Assembly: GCA_017521285.1 (NCBI GenBank)
Contig: JAFXDG010000107.1
Coordinates: forward strand, 1 to 54,157
Direction of reading: 5' to 3'
Source: Bacteroidaceae bacterium
GTDB lineage: Bacteria; Bacteroidota; Bacteroidia; Bacteroidales; Bacteroidaceae
DNA length: 54,157 nt
Below, piece by piece: positions 15,565 through 24,500 of this stretch; positions within the stretch are counted from its first letter, which is position 1, and every line of letters begins with the position of its first letter. The notes under the pieces are model-generated. The model was not told the DNA's origin. It searched no databases and saw only the letters and a program-made list of their open reading frames with translations. A program made the translations under genes and the position numbers.

Positions 15565-16842
15565 ATGGAAAAGAAACTGAAGCCGGAAACCCTGTGTGTA
15601 CAGGCCGGATGGCAACCTAAGAAGGGCGAGCCGCGTGTGCTGCCTATCTATCAGAGCACTACATTCAAGTATGACACCAGCGAGCAGATGGCCCGCCTTT
15701 TCGACCTCGAGGACAGCGGTTATTTCTACACCCGTCTGCAGAATCCTACGAACGATGCCGTAGCTGCCAAGATTGCAGCGCTCGAAGGTGGAGTGGGAGC
15801 TATGTTGACTTCCAGCGGTCAGGCTGCCAATTTCTATGCTATCTTCAACATTTGCCAGGCCGGCGACCACTTTGTATGTGCTTCGGCTATCTACGGAGGC
15901 ACCTTCAACCTGTTTGCCGTGACCATGAAGAAGCTCGGCATCGAGGTGACCTTTGTGGATGTGGATGCCAGTGAAGAGGAAATCAATGCAGCCTTCCAAC
16001 CCAATACCAAGGCACTGTTTGGTGAGACTATTTCCAATCCCAGTTGTGCCGTGCTCGACATCGAGAAGTTTGCCCGCATTGCCCATAGCAACGGTGTGCC
16101 CCTCATTGTGGACAACACTTTTGCCACTCCTATCAATTGTCGTCCTTTTGAATGGGGAGCCGACATTGTCACTCACTCTACTACCAAATATATGGATGGC
16201 CATGCCACTGCCGTGGGTGGTGTCATTGTCGATAGCGGCAATTTCGATTGGGAGGCTCACGCCGACAAGTTCCCCGGCCTGACTACCCCCGACGAGTCTT
16301 ATCACGGCCTGACCTACACCAAGGCGTTTGGCAAGATGGCTTACATGACCAAGGCCACTGCCCAGCTCATGCGCGACCTCGGTTCTATCCAGTCGCCGCA
16401 GAATGCCTTCTTGCTCAATCTGGGATTGGAGACCCTGCATCTGCGTATGCCCCAGCATTGCCGCAACGCACAGGCCGTGGCCGAGTGGCTGGAGGCTAAC
16501 GAGAAGGTGGCTTGGGTGAACTATTGCGGTTTGAAGGGAAACAAGTACTACGACCTCGCTCAGAAGTACCTCCCCAATGGCTCGTGCGGTGTCATCGCCT
16601 TTGGCCTGAAGGGCACGCGTGAAGATGCCATCCGGTTTATGGATAATCTGAAGTTGGCCTGCATCGTTACCCACGTGGCCGATGCCCGTACCTGTGTGCT
16701 CCATCCCGCCAGCCATACCCACCGCCAGTTGAGTGACGAGCAGTTGCGCGAAGCCGGTGTGGCTCCCGACCTCATCCGCCTTTCTGTCGGTATCGAACAT
16801 GTGGAGGACATCATTGCCGACCTTGAGCAGGCGATGGAGTAA
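15565..16842 (+). CDS. metY: O-acetylhomoserine sulfhydrylase (PLP-dependent)
   Basis: A 425-aa member of the Cys/Met-metabolism PLP enzyme family, cytoplasmic, making homocysteine from O-acetylhomoserine and sulfide. The PLP lysine is Lys208 in THSTTKYMDGH; the SSGQAAN and IVDNTFATP blocks are typical. The length and the AGWQPKKGEPRVLPIYQSTT N-terminus favour MetY over the shorter (about 380-400 aa) MetB/MetC. It is more GC-rich than the AlbA_2 gene before it, whose insertion would have left the metY promoter intact because the leader is duplicated. Confidence 0.93.
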   Translation: MEKKLKPETLCVQAGWQPKKGEPRVLPIYQSTTFKYDTSEQMARLFDLEDSGYFYTRLQNPTNDAVAAKIAALEGGVGAMLTSSGQAANFYAIFNICQAGDHFVCASAIYGGTFNLFAVTMKKLGIEVTFVDVDASEEEINAAFQPNTKALFGETISNPSCAVLDIEKFARIAHSNGVPLIVDNTFATPINCRPFEWGADIVTHSTTKYMDGHATAVGGVIVDSGNFDWEAHADKFPGLTTPDESYHGLTYTKAFGKMAYMTKATAQLMRDLGSIQSPQNAFLLNLGLETLHLRMPQHCRNAQAVAEWLEANEKVAWVNYCGLKGNKYYDLAQKYLPNGSCGVIAFGLKGTREDAIRFMDNLKLACIVTHVADARTCVLHPASHTHRQLSDEQLREAGVAPDLIRLSVGIEHVEDIIADLEQAME

Positions 16843-16885
16843 GGTACGTAAAAAGCCTAATGGCATCTCAAAATAGGTGAATCGT

Positions 16886-17452
16886 ATGAATGAACTTGAA
16901 GAAATAAGAAGTCGGATTTACGAAATCCGTGGTCAGAAGGTGATGCTGGATAAGGATTTGGCACTGTTATATGGGGTGGAAACCCGCATATTGAGTCAGA
17001 GTGTTAAACGAAATATCGAAAGATTCCCCGATGATTTTATGTTTCAGTTAAATCAGGATGAGTGGGGAATCTTGAAATCACAATTTGTGACATCAAGTTG
17101 GGGAGGTGACCGAAAACTCCCTTTTGTATTTACCGAACAAGGTGTGGCCATGCTTTCCGGGGTGCTTCGTAGTCAGACTGCTATTCAAGTGAACATTCGT
17201 ATTATGCGTGCTTTTGTTGCGGTTCGCCAATATCTTTCAACTCCACCGTGTACCCACTGTCATGTTGAGAGCGAGGTGCATAAGTTGAAAGCGTACATCG
17301 AAGAAATTCTTGCTGACCAGAATGATTTTAATGAAGACATTAATCATGCTTTGGCTCTGTTGCAAGCCGCTGTATTCACAGACAGTGAGGACGTCTCCGA
17401 GAAACGTATATTTACTACGACCGTCAAAGGATTCAGACCCGACGAACAATGA
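16886..17452 (+). CDS. ORF6N-domain protein
   Basis: A 188-aa protein. The N-terminal ORF6N (KilA-N-related) DNA-binding domain covers about 5-95: [20 protein letters not shown], then [20 protein letters not shown] and [16 protein letters not shown] short coiled or helical C-terminus follows. Such proteins are common in Bacteroidetes phages, plasmids and genomic islands, usually as putative antirepressor-like regulators; function here is unknown. A GTG at 16877 would add three residues; I prefer the ATG at 16886. It lies 43 bp after metY and 30 bp before the GH43 gene. Confidence 0.87.
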   Translation: MNELEEIRSRIYEIRGQKVMLDKDLALLYGVETRILSQSVKRNIERFPDDFMFQLNQDEWGILKSQFVTSSWGGDRKLPFVFTEQGVAMLSGVLRSQTAIQVNIRIMRAFVAVRQYLSTPPCTHCHVESEVHKLKAYIEEILADQNDFNEDINHALALLQAAVFTDSEDVSEKRIFTTTVKGFRPDEQ

Positions 17453-17482
17453 AATTTACTACTTAATAACTTTGTTAACTTT

Positions 17483-19468
17483 ATGAACAGAAAAACTTTG
17501 AAAAGTGCCCTTATGGCCTCGGCGGCAGCCGTGACGATGGCGTTGGGTGGTTGTGCCCAGCCCAAGATGGAGAGCTACTTATTTGCCTATTTCACCGGCA
17601 ATGCTCCCGAAGAAGAGCAGATTTGTTTCGCTCTGAGTGACGATGGTTACAACTACACCTTGCTGAACGATGGTGAGCCTATTATCAATTCGGCCGACAT
17701 CGCCCGCAAAAAGTGTGTGCGCGACCCCCATATCCTGCGTGGTGAGGACGGAAAAACCTTCTACATGGTCGTTACCGACATGCGCAGTTGGGATGGATGG
17801 AGCAGCAACGACGGACTTGTGCTCCTCAAGAGTAACGACCTTATCAACTGGACCAGTTCGGCCATCGACTTCCCCGATACATGGCCCGATATGTTCGACC
17901 GCGACAAACTGAACCAGGTGTGGGCGCCTCAGACCATCTACGATCCCGAAACTAAGAAGTACATGGTCTATTATTCTATCGGTTGGAATGGCGATGTTCA
18001 TCGTGAGGCCCGTGAAAACGACGACCCCTCTGATGACCACAAGACACACTACGTCATCTATTGCTCGTATGCCAACGAGGAATTCACCGAGCTGTCCAAG
18101 CCCGAAATCCTCTATGACCACAAGGCCAACACCATCGATGCCGACATTGTGTTCAACGAAGCCGACGGACTCTATCACATGTTCTTCAAGACTGAGGGTG
18201 AAGGTAACGGCATCCAGCAGGCAACTGCCAAGACACTGCGTGGCGAATGGACACCCGAACGCAAGTATCTCCAGCAGACCAATGTGGCTGTAGAGGGTTC
18301 AGGTGTGTTCAAACTCATCGACTCTGACGAGTGGATTCTGATGTACGACTGCTACGGCTCTGGTTACTATGAGTTCTGCAAGAGCAAGGACCTCCATAAC
18401 TTCGAGAAGATTGCCCAGACCAAGACACGCGGAATCTTCACACCCCGTCATGGTACCACCATTACCATCACTCGCGAAGAGGCTGACCGCTTGCGTAAGC
18501 ACTGGCCCAACACCGAGGCCCGCAACCCGGTGATTGAAGGTTTCCGTGCCGACCCCGAGGTGCTCTACTCCAAGCAGACTGGAAAGTACTACATCTATCC
18601 TACCACCGACGGCACTCCCGGTTGGGGCGGACATAAGTTCAATGTCTATTCGTCTGACGACCTCACCAACTGGAAGGATGAAGGTACCATCCTCGACCTC
18701 AAGACTGACCAGGTCACTTGGGCCGACGGCAACGCTTGGGCACCCTGTATCGAGGAAAAGCTCATCGATGGCAAGTACAAGTACTTCTTCTACTTTAGCG
18801 GCAACCCCGTAGCCGGTGGTGGCAAGCAGATTGGTGTGGCTGTGGCCGACCATCCCACTGGACCCTTCACCGACTCTGGCCGTCCTATGATCAGCAAGTC
18901 GCCCACCGGATGGGGACAAGAGATTGATGGCGACGTCTTCACCGACCCCGTCAGCGGACAGAGCTATTTCTATTGGGGCAATGGCTATATGGCCGGTGCC
19001 AAGCTCAACGACGACATGATTTCTATCGACGAGTCAAGCATCGTTGTCCTCACTCCCGAAGGCGGCAGCCTGCGCGACTATGCTTACCGCGAAGCTCCCT
19101 ATGTGTTCTATCGCAACGGCCTCTACTATTTCCTTTGGTCGGTAGATGACACTGGTTCGCCCAACTACCACGTGGCTTACGGTACCTCCAAGTCTCCCCT
19201 TGGCCCTATCGAAGTGGCTGAGCGTCCCGTCATCCTGCGTCAGGATGGAAAGCGTGAAATCTACGGTCCTGCCCACAACAGTGTGCTCCAGCTTCCCGAC
19301 ACCGACGAGTGGTACATTGTCTATCATCGCATCAACAAGGATCATATCGAACGCCGTCAGGAGCCCGGTGTACATCGTGAAGTCTGCATCGACCGCATGT
19401 ACTTCAACGAAGACGGTACCATCCAGCCCGTCAAGCCCACCCATCGTGGCGTGAAGCTTGGGGAGTGA
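17483..19468 (+). CDS. Tandem GH43-type glycoside hydrolase lipoprotein
   Basis: A 661-aa protein with a lipoprotein signal (lipobox LGGC, Cys24), so it is probably anchored on the surface or in the periplasm. Two five-bladed propeller domains are readable. The first, about 35-345, has KCVRDPHILRGEDGKTFYMV with the GH43 catalytic-base Asp context. The second, about 352-655, has GFRADPEVLYSKQTGKYYIY, EIDGDVFTDP and REAPYVFYRNGLYYFLWS. GH43 enzymes are arabinanases, arabinofuranosidases, xylosidases or galactosidases; substrate cannot be set from sequence alone. No SusC/D is adjacent. A terminator follows. Confidence 0.9.
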   Translation: MNRKTLKSALMASAAAVTMALGGCAQPKMESYLFAYFTGNAPEEEQICFALSDDGYNYTLLNDGEPIINSADIARKKCVRDPHILRGEDGKTFYMVVTDMRSWDGWSSNDGLVLLKSNDLINWTSSAIDFPDTWPDMFDRDKLNQVWAPQTIYDPETKKYMVYYSIGWNGDVHREARENDDPSDDHKTHYVIYCSYANEEFTELSKPEILYDHKANTIDADIVFNEADGLYHMFFKTEGEGNGIQQATAKTLRGEWTPERKYLQQTNVAVEGSGVFKLIDSDEWILMYDCYGSGYYEFCKSKDLHNFEKIAQTKTRGIFTPRHGTTITITREEADRLRKHWPNTEARNPVIEGFRADPEVLYSKQTGKYYIYPTTDGTPGWGGHKFNVYSSDDLTNWKDEGTILDLKTDQVTWADGNAWAPCIEEKLIDGKYKYFFYFSGNPVAGGGKQIGVAVADHPTGPFTDSGRPMISKSPTGWGQEIDGDVFTDPVSGQSYFYWGNGYMAGAKLNDDMISIDESSIVVLTPEGGSLRDYAYREAPYVFYRNGLYYFLWSVDDTGSPNYHVAYGTSKSPLGPIEVAERPVILRQDGKREIYGPAHNSVLQLPDTDEWYIVYHRINKDHIERRQEPGVHREVCIDRMYFNEDGTIQPVKPTHRGVKLGE

Positions 19469-19483
19469 TATGAGTGAAGAATG

Positions 19484-19548
19484 AAAAGTGAAGAGTGAAG
19501 AATCAGACAGTCTGCATGGGCTGTGTGCTTCTTCACTTTTTTTGTTTT
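19484..19548 (+). terminator. Probable terminator after the GH43 gene
   Basis: AAAAGTGAAGA (19484-19494) pairs with TCTTCACTTTT (19530-19540), followed by a T-rich stretch (TTTGTTTT). The loop is long and contains a small inner stem. The left side lies in a GAGTGAAGAAT-type simple repeat that recurs after SusC1 (31805-31822). Confidence 0.65.
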
Positions 19549-19564
19549 AGTGGACACTAATTTT

Positions 19565-19647
19565 AGACATAAGAACATAAGAACAGAAGACAAATATTGC
19601 TATGCAAGCTCCTTATGTGCTTCTGTTCTTATGTCAAAAAACGAAGA
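19565..19647. repeat. 83-bp direct repeat, copy A, flanking the Rpn gene
   Basis: It is nearly identical to 20724-20807. Each copy is itself a hairpin: ACATAAGAACAGAAG near the left end pairs with CTTCTGTTCTTATGT near the right end. The two copies bracket the nuclease gene and its promoter. Copy B starts at the base after the nuclease stop codon. Confidence 0.9.
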
Positions 19648-19751
19648 TGGTACTGTGTCTTAAAAAGGTAAATCCGCGTCATCCGCGTCTAAAAATTGAA
19701 CGGTTGCATTTTGACATAATCTCTTGAAGGAGCATAAACTTTGTAAAAACA

Positions 19752-19782
19752 TTGCGATTTTCGGAATAATGCAATATCTTTG
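19752..19782 (+). promoter_or_regulatory. Promoter of the Rpn-type nuclease gene
   Basis: TTG (19752-19754), a 20-bp spacer, then TATCTTTG (19775-19782): a good match to the Bacteroides -33/-7 promoter. The predicted start lies about 20 nt before the ATG at 19812, which also argues for that ATG over the TTG at 19803. Confidence 0.72.
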
Positions 19783-19811
19783 CGGGCAGAAAAACTAACG
19801 TATTGGGAATT

Positions 19812-20723
19812 ATGGCAAATTACATCCGATTCGATTGGGCCATGAAGCGCTTGCTTCGCCAAAAAGCCAATTTTGGCGTGATAGGGGGATTGTTGACCTC
19901 GCTTTTGAATGAGAAAATCACTATCCGACGTATGTTGGAAAGCGAAAGCAATCAGGAAGAGGAATACGACAAGTACAATCGTGTTGACATCCTTGCCGAG
20001 GACAGCAAGGGGCAATTGATTCTGATTGAAATACAGAACAACAACGAGTATGCCTATTTCCAGCGTATGCTTTTCGGCGTGTCCAAACTGGTGACGGAGT
20101 ACATCCGTCGCGGTCAGGGATACGAGAACATCCGCAAGGTTTTCAGTGTCAACATTGTCTATTTTGCCTTGGGGGCGGGAAAGGATACGGTGTATCATGG
20201 TACTACCGAGTTCCGTGGCATACACGACAATGACATTCTGCAACTTTCTCCTTTCCAACGCGAGAAGTTCAAGGTAGATACCGTCAGTCAGCTCTATCCC
20301 GAATACTATATCCTCCGTGTGAACGATTTCGACAAATGGTCAAAAGTCCCCCTTGAGCAGTGGATATACTTTCTGAATACTGGTGAAATACCCGATGATG
20401 CTGATGCTCCAGGGCTGGCCGAGGCTCGCGAACTGTTGAAAGTCGATTCTCTCTCTAAAGAAGAGAAGAGGGCCTACTACCGCCATTTGGACAATGTTGT
20501 CATCCTTCGTGACAATATCACCACCGAACGTGCAGAAGGTCGTGCAGAAGGTCGTGCAGAAGGCCGTGCAGAAGGTCGTGCAGAAGGTCGTGCAGAAGGT
20601 CGTGCAGAAGGTGAATACTTGAAGACTTTAGAAATCGCCCGTAAAATGAAACTGTCGGGTTTGGATTTGCAGTCTATCATATCATTTACTGGCCTTTCAG
20701 CCGAAGAGATTGAAAGTTTATAA
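19812..20723 (+). CDS. Rpn family PD-(D/E)XK nuclease / putative transposase
   Basis: A 303-aa protein. The N-terminus (ANYIRFDWAMKRLLRQKANF) and the PD-(D/E)XK core RVDILAEDSKGQLILIEIQN match the recombination-promoting nuclease (Rpn, transposase_31-like) family; the active-site residues are the Asp of VDIL and the E-x-Q of IEIQN, a common variant of ExK. A seven-fold RAEG repeat (about 240-267) joins the core to a C-terminal helix (KMKLSGLDLQSIISFTGLSA). The gene has its own promoter and is flanked by 83/84-bp direct repeats, so it looks like a discrete acquired unit. Confidence 0.88.
   Translation: MANYIRFDWAMKRLLRQKANFGVIGGLLTSLLNEKITIRRMLESESNQEEEYDKYNRVDILAEDSKGQLILIEIQNNNEYAYFQRMLFGVSKLVTEYIRRGQGYENIRKVFSVNIVYFALGAGKDTVYHGTTEFRGIHDNDILQLSPFQREKFKVDTVSQLYPEYYILRVNDFDKWSKVPLEQWIYFLNTGEIPDDADAPGLAEARELLKVDSLSKEEKRAYYRHLDNVVILRDNITTERAEGRAEGRAEGRAEGRAEGRAEGRAEGEYLKTLEIARKMKLSGLDLQSIISFTGLSAEEIESL
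20529..20612 (+). repeat. 12-bp tandem repeat encoding (RAEG)7
   Basis: Seven in-frame copies of CGTGCAGAAGGT, with one silent change (GGC in the third copy), encode a charged Arg-Ala-Glu-Gly linker in the Rpn-type nuclease. Near-identity implies recent expansion by slippage, with variable linker length expected between strains. Confidence 0.96.
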
Positions 20724-20807
20724 AGACATAAGGACATAAGAACAGAAGACCAATATTGCTTATGCAAGCTCCTTATGTGCTTCTGTTCTTATATCAAAAA
20801 ACGAAGA
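20724..20807. repeat. 84-bp direct repeat, copy B, flanking the Rpn gene
   Basis: It begins at the base after the nuclease stop codon and repeats 19565-19647, with one extra T (GCTTATGC versus GCTATGC) and a few substitutions. The internal ACATAAGAACAGAAG/CTTCTGTTCTTAT hairpin is kept and may also terminate or protect the nuclease mRNA. Confidence 0.9.
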
Positions 20808-20866
20808 AAGCACTGTAAAATCATAAAGAACTGCTGTAAATTTGCAAATAACTGCTTTAGTTCTTT

Positions 20867-20950
20867 GTTTCACGTCGTGAAATAGTCATTTCGTGCTTTG
20901 GAATGAGTATTTCACGACGTGAAATGAGTGTTTCGCGATGCGAAATGAAG
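20867..20950. repeat. 21-bp array of four TTTC...GAAA palindromes
   Basis: Units begin at 20867, 20888, 20909 and 20930, exactly 21 bp apart. Palindromes are TTTCACgtcGTGAAA, ATTTCgtgctttgGAAT (imperfect), ATTTCACgacGTGAAAT and TTTCGCgatGCGAAA. The arm bases CAC/GTG change to CGC/GCG together. It resembles the array at 9344-9452 in having a two-helical-turn period and symmetric units, but the sequence differs. Confidence 0.8.
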
Positions 20951-21077
20951 AAGTGAGCTTATTCATTTCTGTTTTACAGCCTGTTTTTTATTGTTTTGCG
21001 AAGGACTTTCTGACAATTTTCAGTAGGCTTCTTCTTTTCCTTTTATTTACGGCTATGGGGGCTGTCATTATATATTC

Positions 21078-21264
21078 AAGTTTCGCAAGCTCAACTTTCA
21101 GGAGTACAGGAGTGTAGGAGTGACGCTTCGCTTAGGAGTATAGACGATAGTGCTGCTTGCATAGTCGAAACTATTATCTACACTCCTACACTCCTCCCTC
21201 CTACACTCCTAAAAAAACTCCTCCCTCCTACACTCCTGCTACTTCTCTACTTGCGAAAGTTGAA
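21078..21264. repeat. Complex inverted-repeat element, left copy
   Basis: It starts with a 22-bp tag (21078-21099, AAGTTTCGCAAGC...) that recurs exactly in inverted orientation at 25662-25683. Then come GGAGT-type short repeats, CGCTTCGCT, a TAGACGATAGT stretch, ATAGTCGAAACTATTAT and a run of CTCCTACACTCCT-like repeats. The layout matches the reverse complement of 25531-25683. The element is not coding and carries no transposase. Confidence 0.8.
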
Positions 21265-21552
21265 TTATATATAGATGTATTTCTCTTCTTTTCTGTGCGA
21301 TTGTTCCCCTTTCTGTTTTGTGTCAAACTGGGGCTATAAATTTTTCGTTATCGCGCACGGGTGGGCAGGTGTAATTCTTTACTATTAAAAAAACTTAAAT
21401 TCTGAGGCTTTTTCCTTAAATGTCTTTTTTTTTTGAGCCGCTTTATCTACCTTCGCTCCGTTAAAGTGTGTTTTGGCTTGTCTAAAACCCTTAAAATTGT
21501 GGGAACAATTATATTTATATAACATTATTATTAACTTTAGTTTTTAAAGCTT

Positions 21553-24500
21553 ATGAAACTTAAACAATTACTAATTTTGGGTGCGTTGCTGCTTTCTGGT
21601 AGTGCATCGGCAGCTATTGTGGATGGTGTGCGTCAAGCTCCGGCTATGCCCGAACCTATTGATGCTTTCACTGATGGCCAGACATCTATGTACATGTACA
21701 ACGTGGGAGCTGGAAAGTTCTTCTGCGGTGGAAATGCATGGGGTACACAAACCAGTGTAAGTGAGACTGGTTATCGTGTTTATTTCGAACAGTATATCGC
21801 TGAAGGCGCTGAAGCTTGGGATGGTACAACTGTTTATTTCAGAGATTCTTGCTTGGCCAAATCTGGTGCTATGAAGGATGTTTTCTTTGATAACGCAAGT
21901 GGCGGTTGCTTTGTTGACCGTGGTTCTCAGGGTAACTATTGGTGGAAACTCGAAAAGAATACTGACAATGCATACTATCGTTTGTCTATGGCGGAGGCTA
22001 ACCCTAACTATCAGGATTGGCAGGTGTTGGCTGACTCTGTAGGCCGTACTTATTGGGGATGGGATTCTGCAAACGGTACTGTTATTTCTTCATTCCTGAA
22101 TCCTGCAAACGAAGGTATTCACGTTGATTGGGCTTTCTGTACTATTCCTGCATACGATGCTTATCAGGTGGAACTTGGTGTGTATAAGAAGGCTCAGGAA
22201 CTTAAGACCGCTATTGATGATGCGGAATCTCGTGGTGCAGATGTGACAGCTCAGAAGAGTGTGTATCTCAATGAAGCTGCTACAACTGAAGAACTTACTG
22301 CAGCAATTGACGAGGTTCGCGTAATTATCGATAATTATGTGGATCCTAATAAGCCTGTTGATAAGACTTTCTTGTTGAAGAATCCTGATTTTGCAAGCAA
22401 TAATTCTAATTGGAGTGGTACTTCTCAAGGTTGGGAGAATGGTGTTGTTGAAGTTTATCAGGGTGCTTTTGATACGTATCAGAAAGTTTCAGGACTTGCT
22501 GATGGTGTGTATTCTGTTGGCGTACAAAGTTTCTTGCGTACAGGTTGGGTTGAAGAAGCTTATGCATCTTGGGCTGCAGGCGAAGACATCAAGGCTGTTG
22601 TTTATGCCTCTAATGGTGTGGATAGTGTAACAACTAAGGTTCCGAGTCTTTTTGCAGGTTCTAAGGATGTATCTTTGGAGTGTGGTAATGAATTGACAGT
22701 TACTACTAATGAAGGCGGAACACTCTACGTGCCTAATATGCGTTCTTCAGCAGATGCTTATTTCAAGGATTCCGAACGTGGACCTAACTATGTGAAGAAT
22801 GTGCTGATTTCTGTTAATGGTGGAGAGTTGAAGGTTGGTACAGCTTTGAGAGCTGCTTCTGCTGGTTATTGGTTTGTTATGGATAATTGGACTCTGTCTT
22901 TCTTGGGTTCTAAGCCTGAAGCTTATCAGATGGTATTGGATAATGCTTTACCCAATGCTTTGGTATTCGGTGAAGATGTTGTTTGTACCGAGGGTATGGT
23001 GGAAGCATATTATGAGGCCGTAGAAGGCTTGAAGACTACGAAAGTAACAAACCACGAAGAATTGTCTGCTGCCTTGACTATTTTGTCTGGTAAGGAGGTT
23101 GCTGAAAATGTAACTCTTTGGAGTAATTACAAAGATAGTGTAGCTATGGGCCTTGAACTTATTGTTAAAGGTTATGTTGGTGAGCCTGTAGATTTGTTGG
23201 GTGATTATGTTGAGTTTGATGCTGAAGATATTTTGTCTGAATTGGCTTTGACTTCAGAAGAATTGAAAGCTGAAATGGCAAAACTTAGTGAATTGATTGA
23301 AGGTGCGAAGCGTTGTGTATTGCCTGGTACTGATGTAACAAAGGATTATATCTATAACTATGACTTTGAAAATACCAACGATACCGGTAATGACGGTAAG
23401 GGTTGGGAAGGTAATTGGACTGCATACGGTGGCCCTGCTGACAACAAGTGTATGGAGGCTTATGCTATAAAATGGGATACTTATCAGGAAGTTAAAGATG
23501 CTCCCGTAGGTCTTTATGAAGTTTCTCTCCAAGGATTCTATCGCGTTAAACGTGGTAACGATGCTTTTGCAATGTATCAGAATGGAGAACAAACTTGTCC
23601 GGGTTCTGTGTATATCAACAACAACTATAGTCCCGTTAAGTGTGTATTTGACGAGCCGGTAAGTTGGGCTGCCAATATCTACTCAGGTTCTACCAGTGGT
23701 GCAGAAGGTGCTTTCTGTCAGTTCGAGGATCCTGCGCAGCCGGGTGACAGCTTGTGCTTCCCCAATGATATGGCCACTGCAGGTGAGGCATTTACTGCTG
23801 GTATGTATCAAGCTGCAGCCAGTGGTGTGGTTGCCAAGGCTGGTGATTCATTTAAGATTGGTGTGAAGGGTGAACAGCAAACCGACACATGGGTAATATG
23901 GGATAACTTCAAGTTGGTTTATTGGGGTAAGCAAGCTGATAAGGTATTACCTCATCTTGAAAAAGCCATCGAAGCTGGTAAGGCTAACTTGGAGAAGTCT
24001 ATTACTAAGGACGTTTACGAATTGGTAAATGCTGCTATTGCTGAAGGTGAAACTGCTATTGCAGCTCAGGATGGTAATGGAATGTTTGATGCTTTGGTTA
24101 AGTTGTATGATTCTAACGACTCAGTGAACGCTGTTACTGTTATTTTGGATGCAACTTTGGCTGAGGCTGAGAATTTGTTCCAGGCTGCTGCTTCTGCAGT
24201 TACTGCTCCTGAAAGTGTAGTGGCTGAAGCTTATCTCCTTGCAGGTGAGGTTATGGATGCTATCGATGCACGCGAATTGACTACTCAGGCTGCTGAGAAT
24301 TATAGAAAGAAGATGAACCTGATGTTGATTACTCTGAGATTGCCTGATACTGCAGGTGCTTCCGATGACAATGCAATTGATGTGACTTCTGTTCTTGATA
24401 ATCCTGACTTCGGTGACATGCTTGGAGTAAATACTGTTGATGGTTGGGACGGTGCTACAGGTAGCTTCGGTAATGATGATACTCAGAAGGCTACAATGGC

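Larger units (their letters stand above)
19469..19811. other. Intergenic region before the Rpn-type nuclease gene
   Basis: About 340 bp without a gene. In order: the GH43 terminator; the first 83-bp direct repeat (19565-19647); a half-copy of the CCGCGT palindromic repeat (19671-19697, ATCCGCGTCATCCGCGTCTA); a stretch with no clear signal; and the promoter of the nuclease gene (19752-19782). Confidence 0.8.
20808..21552. other. Repeat-rich 745-bp interval upstream of the 1199-aa gene
   Basis: No gene seen. It holds the 21-bp palindrome array (20867-20950) preceded by two AACTGCT-starting 21-bp units from 20829; a T-rich stretch; the GGAGT-rich inverted-repeat element (21078-21264); and the leader of the 1199-aa gene. 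In that leader TATATTTA (in the 21510s) is a 7/8 match to a -7 box, too weak to call. Confidence 0.65.

Noticed and set aside
15544-16866. Long open frame (440 codons) antisense to metY
   Set aside because: It fully mirrors a clear PLP enzyme gene, is rich in Gly/His as expected for a shadow frame, and has no promoter or family similarity.
17467-17474. TAACTTTG as -7 box for the GH43 gene
   Set aside because: It lies only 8 bp before the ATG, which would leave no leader; likely chance.
17579-18178. Antisense frame in the GH43 gene
   Set aside because: Shadow frame with no independent support.
21078-21264. CRISPR array (GGAGT/CTCCT repeats)
   Set aside because: Units are 7-14 bp with no spacer of constant length, no leader and no cas genes; it is a simple-repeat-rich dispersed element.
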